A stretch of DNA of 64,000 nucleotides from Blastomussa wellsi (taxonomy: Eukaryota > Cnidaria > Anthozoa > Scleractinia > Plerogyridae), in contig OX393562.1 in assembly GCA_947652115.1 (NCBI GenBank), positions 7,695,747 to 7,759,746 of the forward strand, given 5' to 3'. A program made the position numbers and the translations under genes. The notes beneath the pieces were generated by a model, which was not told the DNA's origin, searched no databases, and saw only the letters and a program-made list of their open reading frames with translations. Positions 33,518 to 45,306 of this stretch are shown here, piece by piece. How positions within the stretch are numbered: the first letter of the stretch is position 1; the number at the start of each line of letters is the position of its first letter.

Positions 33518-34290
33518 TGTCAATATGCCATCATTAAGTGGCACATTATCATCATTATCTACCATGACATCATCTGTCAATGTGCCAATTCTTAAATCAC
33601 AATTTAACATTGAGGACCATAAACCCATATCCAACTTGAACAAATGGGACCCTCTAATCCCCATCCTTAACTCAACGTAGCCATGTCGTATTATCGTCCA
33701 CATATTGCCCAACCCCCCAACCGCCCCAAAGACGCTGAGGCTGTCGTTTCCCTTTCCTGAATCGCCTATCTAGTACATTTCAGTATCTTTTAAACTGCTC
33801 AATAAATTTCATATTATAGCTTAACTTTTCTTTTTCTTTCGTACTTTTCAATTTTTTCCTTAATATCTAGTCTTGTCATTTCCGTGAGTAATGATATTAT
33901 AATTGTAAGTTAAGATAGTTAATTTGAAGTAATGTCTATATAATTGTATTGTTCGTAATGATACGTAACGTGTATTGTCAATTAGTAATTAAATACTGTA
34001 AGTAATGCTGGTATGATAGTAAGTAGTTTTTAGTATTGTTAGTAATGTGAGTGTTAAGTACTGTAAATTATTTTAAGTATGTTAGTGTTAAGTACTGTAA
34101 GCAATGTTAGTGTTGTAAGTAATGTTAGCGTTGCAACTAATAATAAAAAAAATCTGTCAATATGCCATCATTAGGTGGCACATTATAATAATTATCTACC
34201 ACAACATCATATATCAATATGCCATCATTAGGTGGCACATTATAATAACTATCTACCACGACATCATCTACCAATATGCCATCATTGGTT
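33518..34290 (+). repeat. 57-bp tandem repeats in two short arrays
   Basis: CAATATGCCATCATTAAGTG plus GCACATTATCATCATTATCT and an ACCATGACATCATCTGT segment repeat with period 57 bp at about 33518-33600 and 34155-34290, separated by degenerate TAAGTAATGTTAG sequence. Single units recur near 35388 and 43590. Because 57 is a multiple of 3 a short frame is preserved, but no gene is implied. Confidence 0.75.
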
Positions 34291-34695
34291 CTCAAGATTA
34301 CATTGTAAAGTCGGACAATAATAAATTTTCGGGTTGGATTTATGCTCCGGGACGCCAAGAGAAAAATATTTAGAATTTCGTTAAAGCCTCACACACTTTT
34401 GTGCATTAATATTTGACGAACATTTTGGCCAAGTTTCATTAAAATCCGATAAATCTACATAGTTACACTATTAGTTCATTTGAAGAGAAGTAACTCGCAC
34501 AAAAACAAACTTCGAGTTTTCGGCCTCCCAAGAAATTCCCAATTTTCACACCTCATTAAGGGGGCTGTCAAAACGTTCATGCCACCTAACAATGAAATGC
34601 AATGCAGAACCCCCAGCGAGTCTCACGACAAATAAGTCCATTGAATTTCGCGTGGTTATTTTACGACCTTTCCGATGAAATACAACATCAAACTA

Positions 34696-34823
34696 TGGGG
34701 AAAACTAAGTCGAAGTCAAAAGGATCGTCAGCAAAAGGGAGTACTTTGAAAAATAAAAAGAGCGGTCAACGCTCAACAGACAGAATGCGAACGAAGCTGG
34801 AATTTACTCAAAACAATAAGTAG
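34696..34823 (+). CDS. Small basic Lys/Ser-rich ORF, unassigned
   Basis: ATG at 34696 opens a 42-codon frame (MGKTKSKSKGSSAKGSTLKN ... RMRTKLEF) ending at TAG. It is highly basic and would suit a nuclear or nucleolar protein or a first exon. I do not recognise it, and no clear downstream exon was found. It could be chance. Confidence 0.25.
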
Positions 34824-35023
34824 TTTCAGCCACCAATGGACACAGAGACCTTTTCTTGACAAAACACTTTCTGCTTTGTGTTTAATAGTTTCTGCTGTGT
34901 TAGATTTGCTGTTTAATTAACACAGATCCCTTTTTGACAGCGATTTCCTTGTGAGAAACCTCGCAATGAGGCAAGAACCAAGAACCTTTGTCACTGGCAG
35001 CAAGGTCAGATGTTTTTACTTTG

Positions 35024-35275
35024 TCAAATTCTTCCACTTTCGCTTTCTTTGGTCTGGGCTTTTTCTTCGATTTTATCAAAGGAGACTTTTCTTGTTAAGC
35101 GTTTCATGGAACTGGAAAGATTCCTCGCTTTATGTAAATCAATAGTAATTTGAGATTCCGGGTGAAGTGTGAAAAACGTCAACACTCTTCTGGAAACCAT
35201 GGAATTATGACACCTTTCGGTATTCGTTACTAATTCCCTCGGAAAGCTCTTTTTCTGTCGTAACTTGTCTTCCAT
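35024..35275 (-). CDS. Unassigned ORF with basic C-terminus
   Basis: An 83-codon frame (MEDKLRQKKSFPRELVTNTE ...) on the - strand. Past the point where it stops, a second frame stays open and is rich in KPRPKKAKVEEF-type nuclear-localisation sequence, as if a frameshift separates two halves of one gene. No family recognised. It converges with the ORF at 34696. Confidence 0.3.
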   Translation of the reverse strand: MEDKLRQKKSFPRELVTNTERCHNSMVSRRVLTFFTLHPESQITIDLHKARNLSSSMKRLTRKVSFDKIEEKAQTKESESGRI

Positions 35276-36109
35276 TTCATATTTTGCAATTTTTGTTTCA
35301 ACAAATTAAACTTACAGGCTTCATATAAATGTTTATAAAAAAAAGAAATTTAGAAAATTTTGGCCAGATTTTGTTGACAGTAACCTCAAGTGGCACATTA
35401 TCATCATCTACCACAAAATAAAAAGAGTAAGGATCTTAAGATAACTTCCCACCTTCGCAGGTGTCCTTGGGAAAAAATTCATATGCGCGCTAGTTTCAAT
35501 AAATCCTAACAAACTATATACATCAAAAGAAAGCTTAATAAATGGAGTTATGGTTTAAGCGATTTTTCTTTTGGTAAGTGTTAGGAGCTGGTAAGATGTG
35601 AAATGATGGATGTTCTTCTATTGAATTGATATGGTACGTTGATTTGACCGATTTTCGTGAAATTTTGCCAAAACCCTTCCAGGGATAATGACCAATGGAA
35701 GCGAGTCAGGAAATTCTGATATTTAAGAGCTTCTGCCTGAGAGACGGGACAGACTTGGAACTGAAGGTCAGCTGATTTGGTTTAAAATTTATACACAAAG
35801 TTCTCACGAAGATGAGAGTTCTCAAAAGTTCTCATGAAGACTTATGTAATAAGTTTCAGCTTCAATTTGGGGTGCTTTTCAATTCCTCCATCATAGACAT
35901 AGAAATAATTTCAGACAAAACCAAAGTCATTTATTTAAAGCCCAATCACTAACCTTTCATAGGTAAAGGCATTGGCTAACAGGGATATTTGTGTTGTCTG
36001 TACCATATATCAAAACGTAGGCCTTTTTGTATCAAGAGTAACCTGAAATGAGCTATTTTTAAGGCTTATTATTTTGGATGCCCACATTGTAGACCATACA
36101 ATTTTAGCA

Positions 36110-38830
36110 TCCCTGTAAAGTTCAAGCCTTATTCTAGTAATATGAAGAAAAAATCACTAAGGTTGATGCTTTTTAACTTAGCAGAAACTCACTCAAATGA
36201 TACTATCAAGCCCACTTCTGGTAAAAATGATTACAGTGTGTCCACATACTGGTAGTCCCAAATTATTCTATGTAACATTGAGAACTTAAGCTCTTTCCTT
36301 CAGCAAGAAGATTGTTTCAAAATGTTTACGTGATTAAATCAGTTCGCTGTGAAATGTCAGTGACGGCATTGAAACATTCGTGCTATTCACCAGCTGTTAT
36401 TAAGTTGGACATCCTTCTTCTGACGAAGATAGCTGTTTGTTGACGTGTAGCACTACGACAATTATGTACGAACTACGAACTGTGATAAACTAAAGCGAAT
36501 GAAGAGTACATTACTTTGGGTCTGCATTCATGTCATTCATTTGAAGTCTCCCATTATGTTCAAAATGTTTTGTGGTTGATTTTTTGGACAGGGGTGCATG
36601 TGTGATGGGGGGAGGGAGATTTTCAGAAGTGTAATTTCTGAAAAGCGCTGGGTGTATATTTAAGGGATATTAATATTGTGAATAGAAAAATAATAGTTCC
36701 TTAGAATTACAACCCTTTGCAAAACCCACAAATCATAGTGCTATGAGTAAACTGTACGATATAAAATAGAATGCAAGATCTGCAATTGGAAGAAGTCATA
36801 TCTTTCTTAAGAGCTAAATCTAAGGATAAATTCACGGCCTTGCATTCGGTTGAGCTTATTATCAGAAGGATTTTTTGTCTGAGATTTGCAGGGCTGTTTT
36901 GGCTGAGTCAAGGAGGGGGTGGGGGGGAATGGGGACTTACTGTCATATGCATAGGCCAAACCTTTAGCAGGGAATAGTCTAGTTTCATCATATGTGCCAG
37001 GCTTTATTCCTAAGATATGAAGAAACAAAAGAAGTAAAGCTCAAAGACATCACGATCAACATCAGTAAATTTTATTTAAGCGTTTTTTTGTTGCACATGA
37101 AAAAGTCACTTGGTTTATGTAACATCAAGTCTGCAATGCTTCATTTTCTGCACACAACAAATTTCAAATTCTGGTAGATGAGAAAACACATTTTTAAGCC
37201 TTTCAATTGACTTATTTATTAGCTTGCGGCTTTGGGGATGCTTATAAAATGATTACACTGGTAAAAAGGTGGCAAATTGTGACTGTACTGACGGTTGAAT
37301 CTATTGATGGTTGTTTATCTGGCTGTATTGTTAACAAAAAAATCAGCAGTCAATTGCATTTCAGGTTCAGTGGCACACGGAACAAAGGTGCTATTTTATT
37401 CTCTACTCGCTGTATCTCTATGACAGTATTTGTGTACATCCCTCTTCAGGCACGATGACAAACCCATTTTCCAACACTTTCAATATAAAAATATTTTTTT
37501 CAGTTCGTATGTGACCTTGTAAAAATTTCTTAGAACATTTATAGGCGGGTTAAAAGCAATAAGTTATATTGCCGCGCTAATTTTGATTCCCATAGCTGTA
37601 AAACGTCAAGATTAACATTTCAAGATGAAAGGAAAAGGACAGAAGTTATTGCGAAATTTAAGATAAAAAGGCAGAAGAGAGTGACGGGAAAAGATTAGGA
37701 AGAAAAAGGCAGCACTACAGAACATGCATACAGATATGAAGAGGAAGGTAGATCCCTAAAGGAAGAGATCCAAAGTAAACACAACATCCACAAGTCATGT
37801 AACATTTTGGTCTTTCTGTACTCTTCATTCGCTATCTTTTCCACCATCATACAGTTCGCACGTAGTGCTACATGTCCACAAACAGCTATCTATGTCAAAA
37901 GAAAGATGTCCAACGTTATAACAGCCAGGGACTAACACAAATGTTTGAATGCTGTGACGAGGTAATGAACATAAATATTTTCAAACAATCTTATTGCTGA
38001 AGGAAAGGGCTGAAGTTTTCGACGTTATATAGAATAAACGGACTGTTGAAGATACCAAAAATCTTAAATGAAGTGAGGTAAGCGATTGAAGAGGGAATTT
38101 ATTTGAGCAGTGAACGCGAGGATGCTCTTTGGTCTTTGTTGCTGTCATACAAATTGTATTTTCAAAATCCTCAAATTCAAGCAGTGTTTAATTTTTCCTA
38201 TCTGGTGTTACTGAGAAATTTTATTGTTGCACTTTCCCTAGGGTATATATACATAGGATAGTGTCAAACAGATGACATATATGTACACTGAAATCCAATG
38301 TTGCCATTGTTCAGTATTTATGATTCAAGAGCGCCATCACTTGGGACCATAATATTTTTGCTATAGTTGCTATAGTTGAGTAACACATTAGGTATGGTTG
38401 AACAAACTACAATGATGTATGTACATATTGAAACAAGAAGAAGGACTTTTCAGCGAATGACAAATTATTGACAATGAAGCTAATTTTCTGTAAAGTTTCA
38501 AGTTTTTCCTCTGACCAGACCAAACTTTGATTGATCCTTCAAAGATTAAATTAGAATGTTTATGAAAATACAACTCATTCTAATGATAAATGTTGTAAAA
38601 GCTTTTATATGACAGCTTAAAACAAGAATTGTTGTTAAAACGCAAATTGCTAGGTATTTTTTTTATGTAGACACCCTCTAATCACTTTTACCTGAAGTGG
38701 GCTGGGTAGTATCTTTTGAGTGAGTATCTGTTACCCGGTAAGTTAAAAAGCACTAACCTTAGTAATTGAGAGAAGTGGCATGAATTAACTTCAGGGAGGT
38801 ATTCTTGACTAAGGGTGTCTGCTAAGAAAA
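36110..38830. repeat. Large imperfect inverted repeat
   Basis: The left arm (about 36110-36530) and right arm (about 37790-38830, interrupted between roughly 38040 and 38660) are inverted copies. For example CACTAAGGTTGATGCTTTTT at 36157 matches the complement of AAAAAGCACTAACCTTAGTA at 38744, and the GTAGCACTACG segment near 36450 matches CGTAGTGCTAC near 37861. Probably a decayed DNA transposon with long inverted ends. Confidence 0.6.
36941..37009 (-). CDS. Possible upstream exon (FIGNL1 or other)
   Basis: A 69-nt open block with a good acceptor (ATATCTTAG) and donor (GTAAGTCC) encodes IKPGTYDETRLFPAKGLAYA then YD. Splice signals are convincing, but its phase does not join exon 32766-33143 directly, and it lies inside a repeat-like region. 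Affiliation is uncertain. Confidence 0.3.
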
Positions 38831-38862
38831 TCTCTTTTCTTTTCTTGTAGTTGATCCTCAAG

Positions 38863-39223
38863 TTATACTTGCGTATTCATCAGCATGCATTGGAAACGTT
38901 TAGGTGCTGAATGGAGAGGTTTGAGTGCAATGTTTTTCAATGGCTTGAGGTCAGTTTCAATTGTAACCATGTCACGGCCAAAGATGTATGCCTCAAACTT
39001 GTCACAGGCGAACACAATTGCTAAACATCTCTTTCTCAATTTGTGCATACCAAGTTTCTGCAGGTGTGAGTGCCCAGGATGCGTAAGCCACTGGCTGGCC
39101 ATCTTGGGTCAATGCTGCTCCTAATCCAGATTGTGAAGCATCACACTGTATTGTGACTTCTTCCTTCAAATTGTGCATGTAGTACCAAAGTACTGGTGTA
39201 GTAGTGATGGCTAATGTGACCAA
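38863..39223 (-). pseudogene. RNase H domain, Ty3/Gypsy (broken)
   Basis: TPVLWYYMHNLKEEVTIQCD, then ASQSGLGAALTQDGQPVAYA and the AETWYAQIEKE helix, in two overlapping frames. The second continues with VFACDKFEAYIFGRDMVTIE and PLKNI, the usual RNase H of Ty3/Gypsy pol. A frameshift near 39040 splits it. Confidence 0.8.
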
Positions 39224-39962
39224 ACACTGTCTGTTGGGGATTTTCCCAATCCACGTCGTTTTGAGTCAGCTCTCGTAGTGGCTTGGTTATATCCGAGAGA
39301 TACGGCAAGAACTTGCTCAAGTATTGTGTTAGGCCTAACAGTCTGTGTACTCCAGCTTTGTCTGTGGGTGCAGGCATCTCAATTATGGCTCTGACTTTGG
39401 CTGGGTCTACTCATAAACCTTCACCTGTGGCTATGTGCCCAATGAATGGCACCTCCTTCTGCCTAAGGGCAAACTTGTCTATGTTTAGGACGACCCCTTG
39501 GGCTTCGCAACACTATAGGAATGTCAGAAGGTTCTTGTCATGGTCGTGAACAGCTTCTAGATGAGTGTGTCCAAATCCGACAACCACAAAGTCATCTGCG
39601 ATGACCTCCACCCCATGCAGACCCTCGATAAGTTCATGCATCCATCGTTGGAATACTTCTGGGGCGGAGCTGATTCCAAAAGGCATTCTTCTTCTATGTA
39701 AACGCCCAAATGGTGTTTGAAATGTGGTGAGGTATGATGATTTCTCATCCAACACAATGTGCCAGGAGCCACTTTGAACATCTAATTTAGTGAAGACTTT
39801 AGCCCCATGAAGGCATGTAGCGACGTCCTCAATGGTGGGAAGAGGGTAATGGTCACAAAGGATTGCCCGATTCAAGTCCTTCGGATCCAGGCAAATTTGT
39901 AACTTGCCATTTGCCTTGGGGACTACAACCATTGAGCTGACCCACGCTATGGGGATGGTCAT
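39141..39962 (-). pseudogene. Reverse transcriptase, Ty3/Gypsy (broken)
   Basis: The fingers/palm are recognisable: VSSMVVVPKANGKLQICLDP, LNRAI..HYPLPTIEDV, FTKLDVQSGSWHI, FGRLHRRRMPFGISSAPEVF and the catalytic box EVIADDFVVVG, with ADD preserved. The thumb and connection follow (HRLLGLTQYLSKFLPYLSDI TKPLRELT) in another frame after 39513. It synthesised cDNA when intact. Confidence 0.85.
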
Positions 39963-40136
39963 GGCTTCAATGATGTCCTGCTGCTGAAGGTCATCTCACA
40001 TTTCTCTCACTTTGTCTCTCAATGCAACTGGCACCTGGCAGGGTGCGTTCTGTACTGGGTCTACCTCAGTATTGATTCTGATGTGATATTCACCTTCCAT
40101 GTTGCCAACGTTAGCTCTGAAGACTTTTGGATACCT

Positions 40137-40430
40137 TCAGAGTACCAGTAGGTCATCTTTGGAGAGAGGAGAGTGGTGTGATATTTTGCCACTTATGCTA
40201 TCTAAAGGAAAACTCCCAGTGCTCGCTTTGTGTAGTTCATCATTGTACTTTAAGATTTTCATTCCAATACATGCCTTTCTTCCCAGGAGAGGCCATATTT
40301 CGGAACTGTCCACTAGTTGACAGTCGAGAAGACACTGGTAGTCGCCACGAGAGGTGTGAATTTGAACTTCGTCTGCTACAGGTATTTTCGAGCCCCCATA
40401 CACTACGATCGCCATCTGATATTGCTTCAC
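40137..40430 (-). pseudogene. Protease-like segment of Gypsy pol
   Basis: A frame with QIHTSRGDYQCLLDCQLVDS and LLGRKACIGMKILKYND lies between the zinc knuckles and the reverse transcriptase, the position of the aspartic protease C-terminal part. The catalytic D-S/T-G is not in this open piece. Confidence 0.5.
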
Positions 40431-40639
40431 ATGCTCAAGGTTGACATCTTTGGTCGCTTTCTTGTAAAGGTGTACGGAAATGACGTTGCATTGAGTGCCT
40501 GTGAAAGTTCCCAGACTTCAGCTTGAGAGTTACCAGCTGAGAATCATCAAGCTGTACTGCAGCAATATCGGAGATGCTGTAGATTTTGTCCCACTCGGTT
40601 CCTTCCGTTCAGTTGTGTTCCCCAACTCTTACTGTTTGG

Positions 40640-41400
40640 CTGTTTTTGTTTCGATCGACCCATGCTCCACTCCTACACACATGCATGGCTGCAAAATGAT
40701 TGTATTTTCCACACTTAGAGCACGTTCTTCTATATGCTGGACAGCTTTCTCTCTTCTTCAAGTCGTGTGTTTTTCCACAGTTCCCGCATTCCTTTGCGGC
40801 GGCATTGTTTCCTTCTTGTGTTGACTGAAACCTTCAACCATTTCTTTCATTGCTTGCACAAGGTTATCTCTTGCTCAGTTGATTTACGGCATTCACTTGT
40901 TTTGTTTCGGGACTTTCTTCCACAATTTTCATCTGCTCAGCTTTGCTCTCCTATGTGCGGCAAATCTCGTCTGTTTTCTTCAGCATTAGGCTTGTTTCCC
41001 ATCACAGTTGTCTTTGAACCTTTGCATCTCGAATTCCAAATACCAGACGATCTCGAAGAATTTCTTCTGGCGTAATTGTGCCAAAACTACAACCCTTGGC
41101 TAGCTTCCGTAGCACCGTTCTGTATTTATCGTAGGATTATCCAGGCTCTTGCATCCTGCAGTTGAATCTGTAATGCTCAAATGGTACATTTTGTTTCGGC
41201 TTGCAGTACGTGGTGAACTTCTTCAAGACTGGCTCAATTTTCTTGGTGTTGCCTTCGCTTTCTCAGTCGAATACACTTCTTGGGCCTCCTCACCTATCAC
41301 TGTCACCAGAGTTGCAACTTGTATGTTCTCATCCTTTCCGTTCAGCTCTGTAGCTGAAACATAATTTCTCCATGCCATTTGAAATTTCTTCTATTTCTCG
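40640..41400 (-). pseudogene. Gag of Ty3/Gypsy element with CCHC zinc knuckles
   Basis: The - strand around 40690-40800 encodes CGNCGKTHDLKKRESCPAYR and CSKCGKYNHFAAMH, two CCHC-type knuckles. Upstream (41200-41030) the frame reads YRTVLRKLAKGCSFGTITPE EILRDRLVFGI, a typical Gypsy gag stretch. In-frame stops are present. Confidence 0.75.
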
Positions 41401-41515
41401 GCTGCATTCGCATCATGTATCACTAGTGGTGTAGGTGGCGGATGTCTTCTGAATCTGTGTTGACCAACATTCCACAAAGGTATCTGACGAGAGTTCTATC
41501 CCTACGTCGCCACCA

Positions 41516-41878
41516 TGTGAAGATTCGCGAAGGCTAAGAGCATTGAGAACTGATTTATTCTAAGATCCAAAGCCCGAATGTCACACAATAGGGAAGCCCA
41601 TTGCATAACAAGAATAACAGTGATCATGTGACAATCATGAGGCATCTCGACACAGCCAACCCTTTATGCAACAGATGTCACTTATTTTTAGCTACTCCAA
41701 CTTTAGACACGGACATCTAGACAACCAATCAAAATATCGAAAAAGCCTGACACACTTTTGCTGATTGATGCCTTGTGAATAACACTGTGCAGTCAGTTTG
41801 TTTGTGCAGCGGCATCCGATACCCAATAAATTCAATAGACGAAACCTCGGTCGTTTCATGTCTTATTGGCTCCTGACA
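41516..41878 (-). repeat. 5' LTR of the Gypsy element, 363 bp
   Basis: Begins TGTCAGGAGCC and ends CACA on the - strand, bounded by TG...CA and immediately followed by TGGTGGCGACG, a primer-binding site matching a tRNA CCA end. Only one LTR is present, so borders are inferred. Confidence 0.6.
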
Positions 41879-42158
41879 CTTAGTAGAAGGGAAAATCACT
41901 TAAACTATATTTTTATCGTAAAGTCCATTTATTAAGCTTTAATTCTTTTGATGTATAGTTTGTTAGGATTTTATTGAAACTAGTGTGTGTAAATTTTTCC
42001 CCAAAGGACACTCGCGAAGGTGGGAAGTAACCTTAAAGAAATTGCCGCCTGGCTTAATGTGAACAAACTTACTCTTAATTTGTTCAAGTTTCATGTTGAT
42101 CAGGTCTAGACAAAGAATTGCTACACTTCATAATATAGAACTTTCCTTTCCAATACCA

Positions 42159-43279
42159 GGGCTGAAAATAACGGCCGGTCAACAGACAATGTCCGGCCTG
42201 ATTGGGGTTTTGTCCGGTCAAATTTTCGCATTGTCGGTTATGTTGACCAGTCACATTCGATCACATTGGGGGAATAACGTTTCTGTGTTGTTGTTTACTA
42301 TCAGAATACACCTAGACTTTCACAAAGTCCTTGGACGTGCGGTTTAGGTACGTCAATTATGAAGGTCGTCCTTTCACGACTTCCTCACTCACAGTCGTCG
42401 CTCTGCGATGCTTTACTGGCTTTACTCGCAATGCTTTAGTCACCAAAGAGGTAGACTTGGTGCAAGTCTAGAATAATGCACCTTGCTAGCTGTATTGTTA
42501 AACTGAAAAGAAAGTAGATTTGCGGGGAAAAAGACTTAGGGTTCACGAACCGAAGGACTCAAGTTAAAAGGTTGTTCATTTTTTTCCACCGCACAAGAAA
42601 AGAAAAAATTAACAGGTTTAATTAAAACTTTAATTAGTTTAATTAAAAACGTAACAGGTTTAATTAAAACTTTCGTTTCCTTTTAAGTTTATCCGTGTTT
42701 CATTTGCTGTGTCAATTTGTTATGCGGCGGTGTCTGGAAACACGAGCTGAAGTTTTATTACCGAACACAAAAACGTGAAAGGTTACAGTGTTCTTGTGAT
42801 TGCTACAGAGAAAAACTAAATTAAAAAAGGACAGAAAGGTTATGGAAAAGAGAAAATATTTCACGAAAAATTTTAGCTGCACATGTCATGAAAATTGACA
42901 AAGTGACAGAAAACGAACAACATCTGGGTCAAGTCTCACACAAGGTAATCTGATACGCATCACATTTTCGTCAAGTTTTTCTCCTTTTGCTTGCTCACCG
43001 CATTATCAATTTACTTTTCAGCTTAATGTGCTAGCAATGCAGAATATTTACAGTAACTATTGATGTCAACACCGGACCCCACATCCTGAATATTGCAATG
43101 TAACAGTTCTACAGTTCGCAGCAATGTTGTTTTTGTAAGGGACCTAACTTTAGACTCCTTGGGGAGAATTGCAGAGTACAATTTTTATTTGTCTGGCCAG
43201 AAACCAGGTGTGACCAAGCCAAAACTTACTTTGCCAGTCATTGTGACTGGCGACTCTTTGGAAATTATTTTCAGCCCTG
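42159..43279. mobile_element. hAT-like non-autonomous element with 8-bp target duplication
   Basis: GGGCTGAAAATAA at the left and TTATTTTCAGCCCTG at the right, flanked by CAATACCA at 42151-42158 and at 43280-43287. No transposase frame is seen. Relatives lie at 47731-48140 and 56520-56885 in the opposite orientation. Confidence 0.8.
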
Positions 43280-44128
43280 CAATACCAATGTAAAACAAGT
43301 GGAGACCACTAAATGTTCAGGTGTTAGTATCGATACGAACCTGAAGTGAGATGACCATTATTTTGCAAAGCAGTAGGCATAAAGTTATCACTAATTTAAA
43401 AATACTGAAAAAGGTTAAACCTTTTTTAAAAGGTGAGAGAGAACCTCATTGTTTTATATAGGTCAATCATTGAACCTTATTTCAGTTACTGTTGTATTGT
43501 GTGGGATTCAATAGGTGACAATTTAAGCAACAGTCTCCAAAGGCTTCAAAACAGAGCGGCGTAAATTAAATATCATAACCCAAATCAGTAGGCCATCACT
43601 CAGTGGCACATTATCATCAACATCTACCATGACCATGCATATATAACATGACATGTGCAATTTGCAGCTGAAGACTTCTTCACACACCCATTTGTTTTAA
43701 GTCACCGTTCATTGACATTTCCCAAATTTACAACTGCAGTAATTTGCTAACCTTGGAGTCATCTATGCAAACTCTGAACTCGCATTTTAGTTTTGAACCA
43801 ATTGGTCGAAGCCATAATTTGATATACAATTCTGACGCTGTTGTTTAGTTTTCTTTGTAAATCATTTTTTACCGCATTTATTGACAATCAAATCCTCCAG
43901 ACAGCAGATCAGAACGACATTGGTGAAGATGACGACCAGAATAATGAACAGCCTGACCAAAGCAACGGCATAGACCACATGTGGTAGAAGATCAAAACCG
44001 CCTACACTGAAACAGCACTGAAAGTAATGGGGCACAGGAAAAAGAAGCGTAATAGCTGGATCAGCACGGAAAGCTGGAGAAAGATCGAGGAGAAAAGGAA
44101 ACTGTAAAAGAAGATAGGAGATGTACGA

Positions 44129-44311
44129 TTGGAGAGGCTGAAGAACAAAGCACGAAAAGACTACAGAGAAAAGGACAAGGAGGTGAAGAGGAGCCTCAGG
44201 AGAGAAAAAAGAGACTGGACTAACTGTGGCGCACAAGAAGCAGAGTACGCTGCCAGTCAGGGCCAAATGAAAGGAGTATATGAAGCAACTAGGAGGTTAG
44301 GTCTTGAACAG

Positions 44312-44320
<9 letters not shown>
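44129..44320 (+). pseudogene. LINE pol linker segment
   Basis: MERLKNKARKDYREKDKEVK and WTNCGAQEAEYAASQGQMKG VYEATRRLG form the charged helix-rich segment between endonuclease and reverse transcriptase in these LINEs. The upstream continuation back to about 43865 has several stops. Confidence 0.65.
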
Positions 44321-44345
<25 letters not shown>

Positions 44346-44366
44346 AACCAAATTATATGTCTTAAA
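44313..44366 (+). mobile_element. Penelope terminal footprint inside the LINE
   Basis: GGGGTAAGTTTCTAAAGAAACTG followed directly by AACCAAATTATAT: the first and last parts of the pLTR seen at 7732-7868, with the middle deleted. It interrupts the LINE reading frame. Confidence 0.7.
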
Positions 44367-44394
44367 CAGGCCAGTTCCTGAAGATGCTACTGAG

Positions 44395-45306
44395 GTGGAG
44401 GAGGCAGATGTGGTGAATAACAGCATCGACATAGGAAAGGTAACAAGGGAGGAGATCAGGAGCGCATTGGGGGGCATGAAAAGTGGAAAGGCACCAGGTA
44501 TTGATAGTCTCACAGCAGACCTTCTGAGGGTTGACACCACAGTTAATGTCCTGCATGAGTTATTTAACAAAATATGGGAGGAAGAAAGTGTTCCAGAGGA
44601 CTGGTCCAGAGGGCTTATCATTAAACTTCCCAAGAAAGGAGATCTGACGAGTTGTGGGAACTGGAGGGGTATCACCCTCATGTCCATTGTAGCCAAGGTG
44701 TTGGGAAGAGTCCTGATTAAGAGGATTGTTGCTGGAACAGATGCTGAGTTGAGAAGGGAACAAGCTGGCTTTAGAAAGGGAAGGAACACAACTGGGCAGA
44801 TATTCGTCCTCAGGAATATAATTGAGCAGGTAGTTGAATGGAACACCAGTCTCTACATTTGTTTCATGGACTACAAGAAGGCCTTTGACAACATACACAG
44901 AGATACTCTCTGGAAGATCATGAGGTGCTATGGAATACCGACAAAGATCGTGAGAATGGTGCAAGTTATGTACACTAACTGCACATGTGCTGTGGTTCAT
45001 GGTGATGGAAGAACAGATTGGTTTGAGGTGAAGTCGGGTGTTGAGCAGGGATGCAACATGTCAGGGTTCCTGTTTCTCTTGGTCATTGACTGGGTGATGA
45101 GGAGGTCAGTCGAATGCGCAAGGAAAGGCATTAGGTGGAAGATGACAACTATGCTAGAGGACTTAGATTTTGCAGATGACTTGGTTCTCATCTCAAGTAC
45201 ATTCACGCAAATTCAGACGAAGATTGATCGCCTAAGTAGAAATGGGAAGGGAATGGGCTTGAAAATTAGCACCAAGAAAACCAAACTGGAGCATTTAACA
45301 AACTAG
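44395..45306 (+). pseudogene. LINE reverse transcriptase (long open piece)
   Basis: A 303-codon frame with the conserved blocks MKSGKAPGIDSLTADLL, IIKLPKKGDLTSCGNWRGIT LMS, EQAGFRKGRNTTGQI, FMDYKKAFDNIHRDTLW, SGVEQGCNMSGFLFLLVIDW and the catalytic DFADDLVLIS. After 45306 a frameshift leads to AKIWRSGQLNKNTKIRILKS and AVLRYGCETWRT to about 45545. No start is expected here, since the true protein begins upstream. Confidence 0.85.

Larger units (their letters stand above)
38850..41878 (-). mobile_element. Ty3/Gypsy retrotransposon remnant with 5' LTR
   Basis: Reading on the - strand: LTR (41878-41516), primer-binding site starting TGG, gag with two zinc knuckles, protease-like region, reverse transcriptase and RNase H, then truncation near 38850. 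Integrase and the 3' LTR are absent. Multiple stops and frameshifts. Confidence 0.85.

Noticed and set aside
41930..42040. Gene-like conservation with 35430-35560
   Set aside because: The two stretches are inverted copies of a short dispersed repeat, with no open frame in common.
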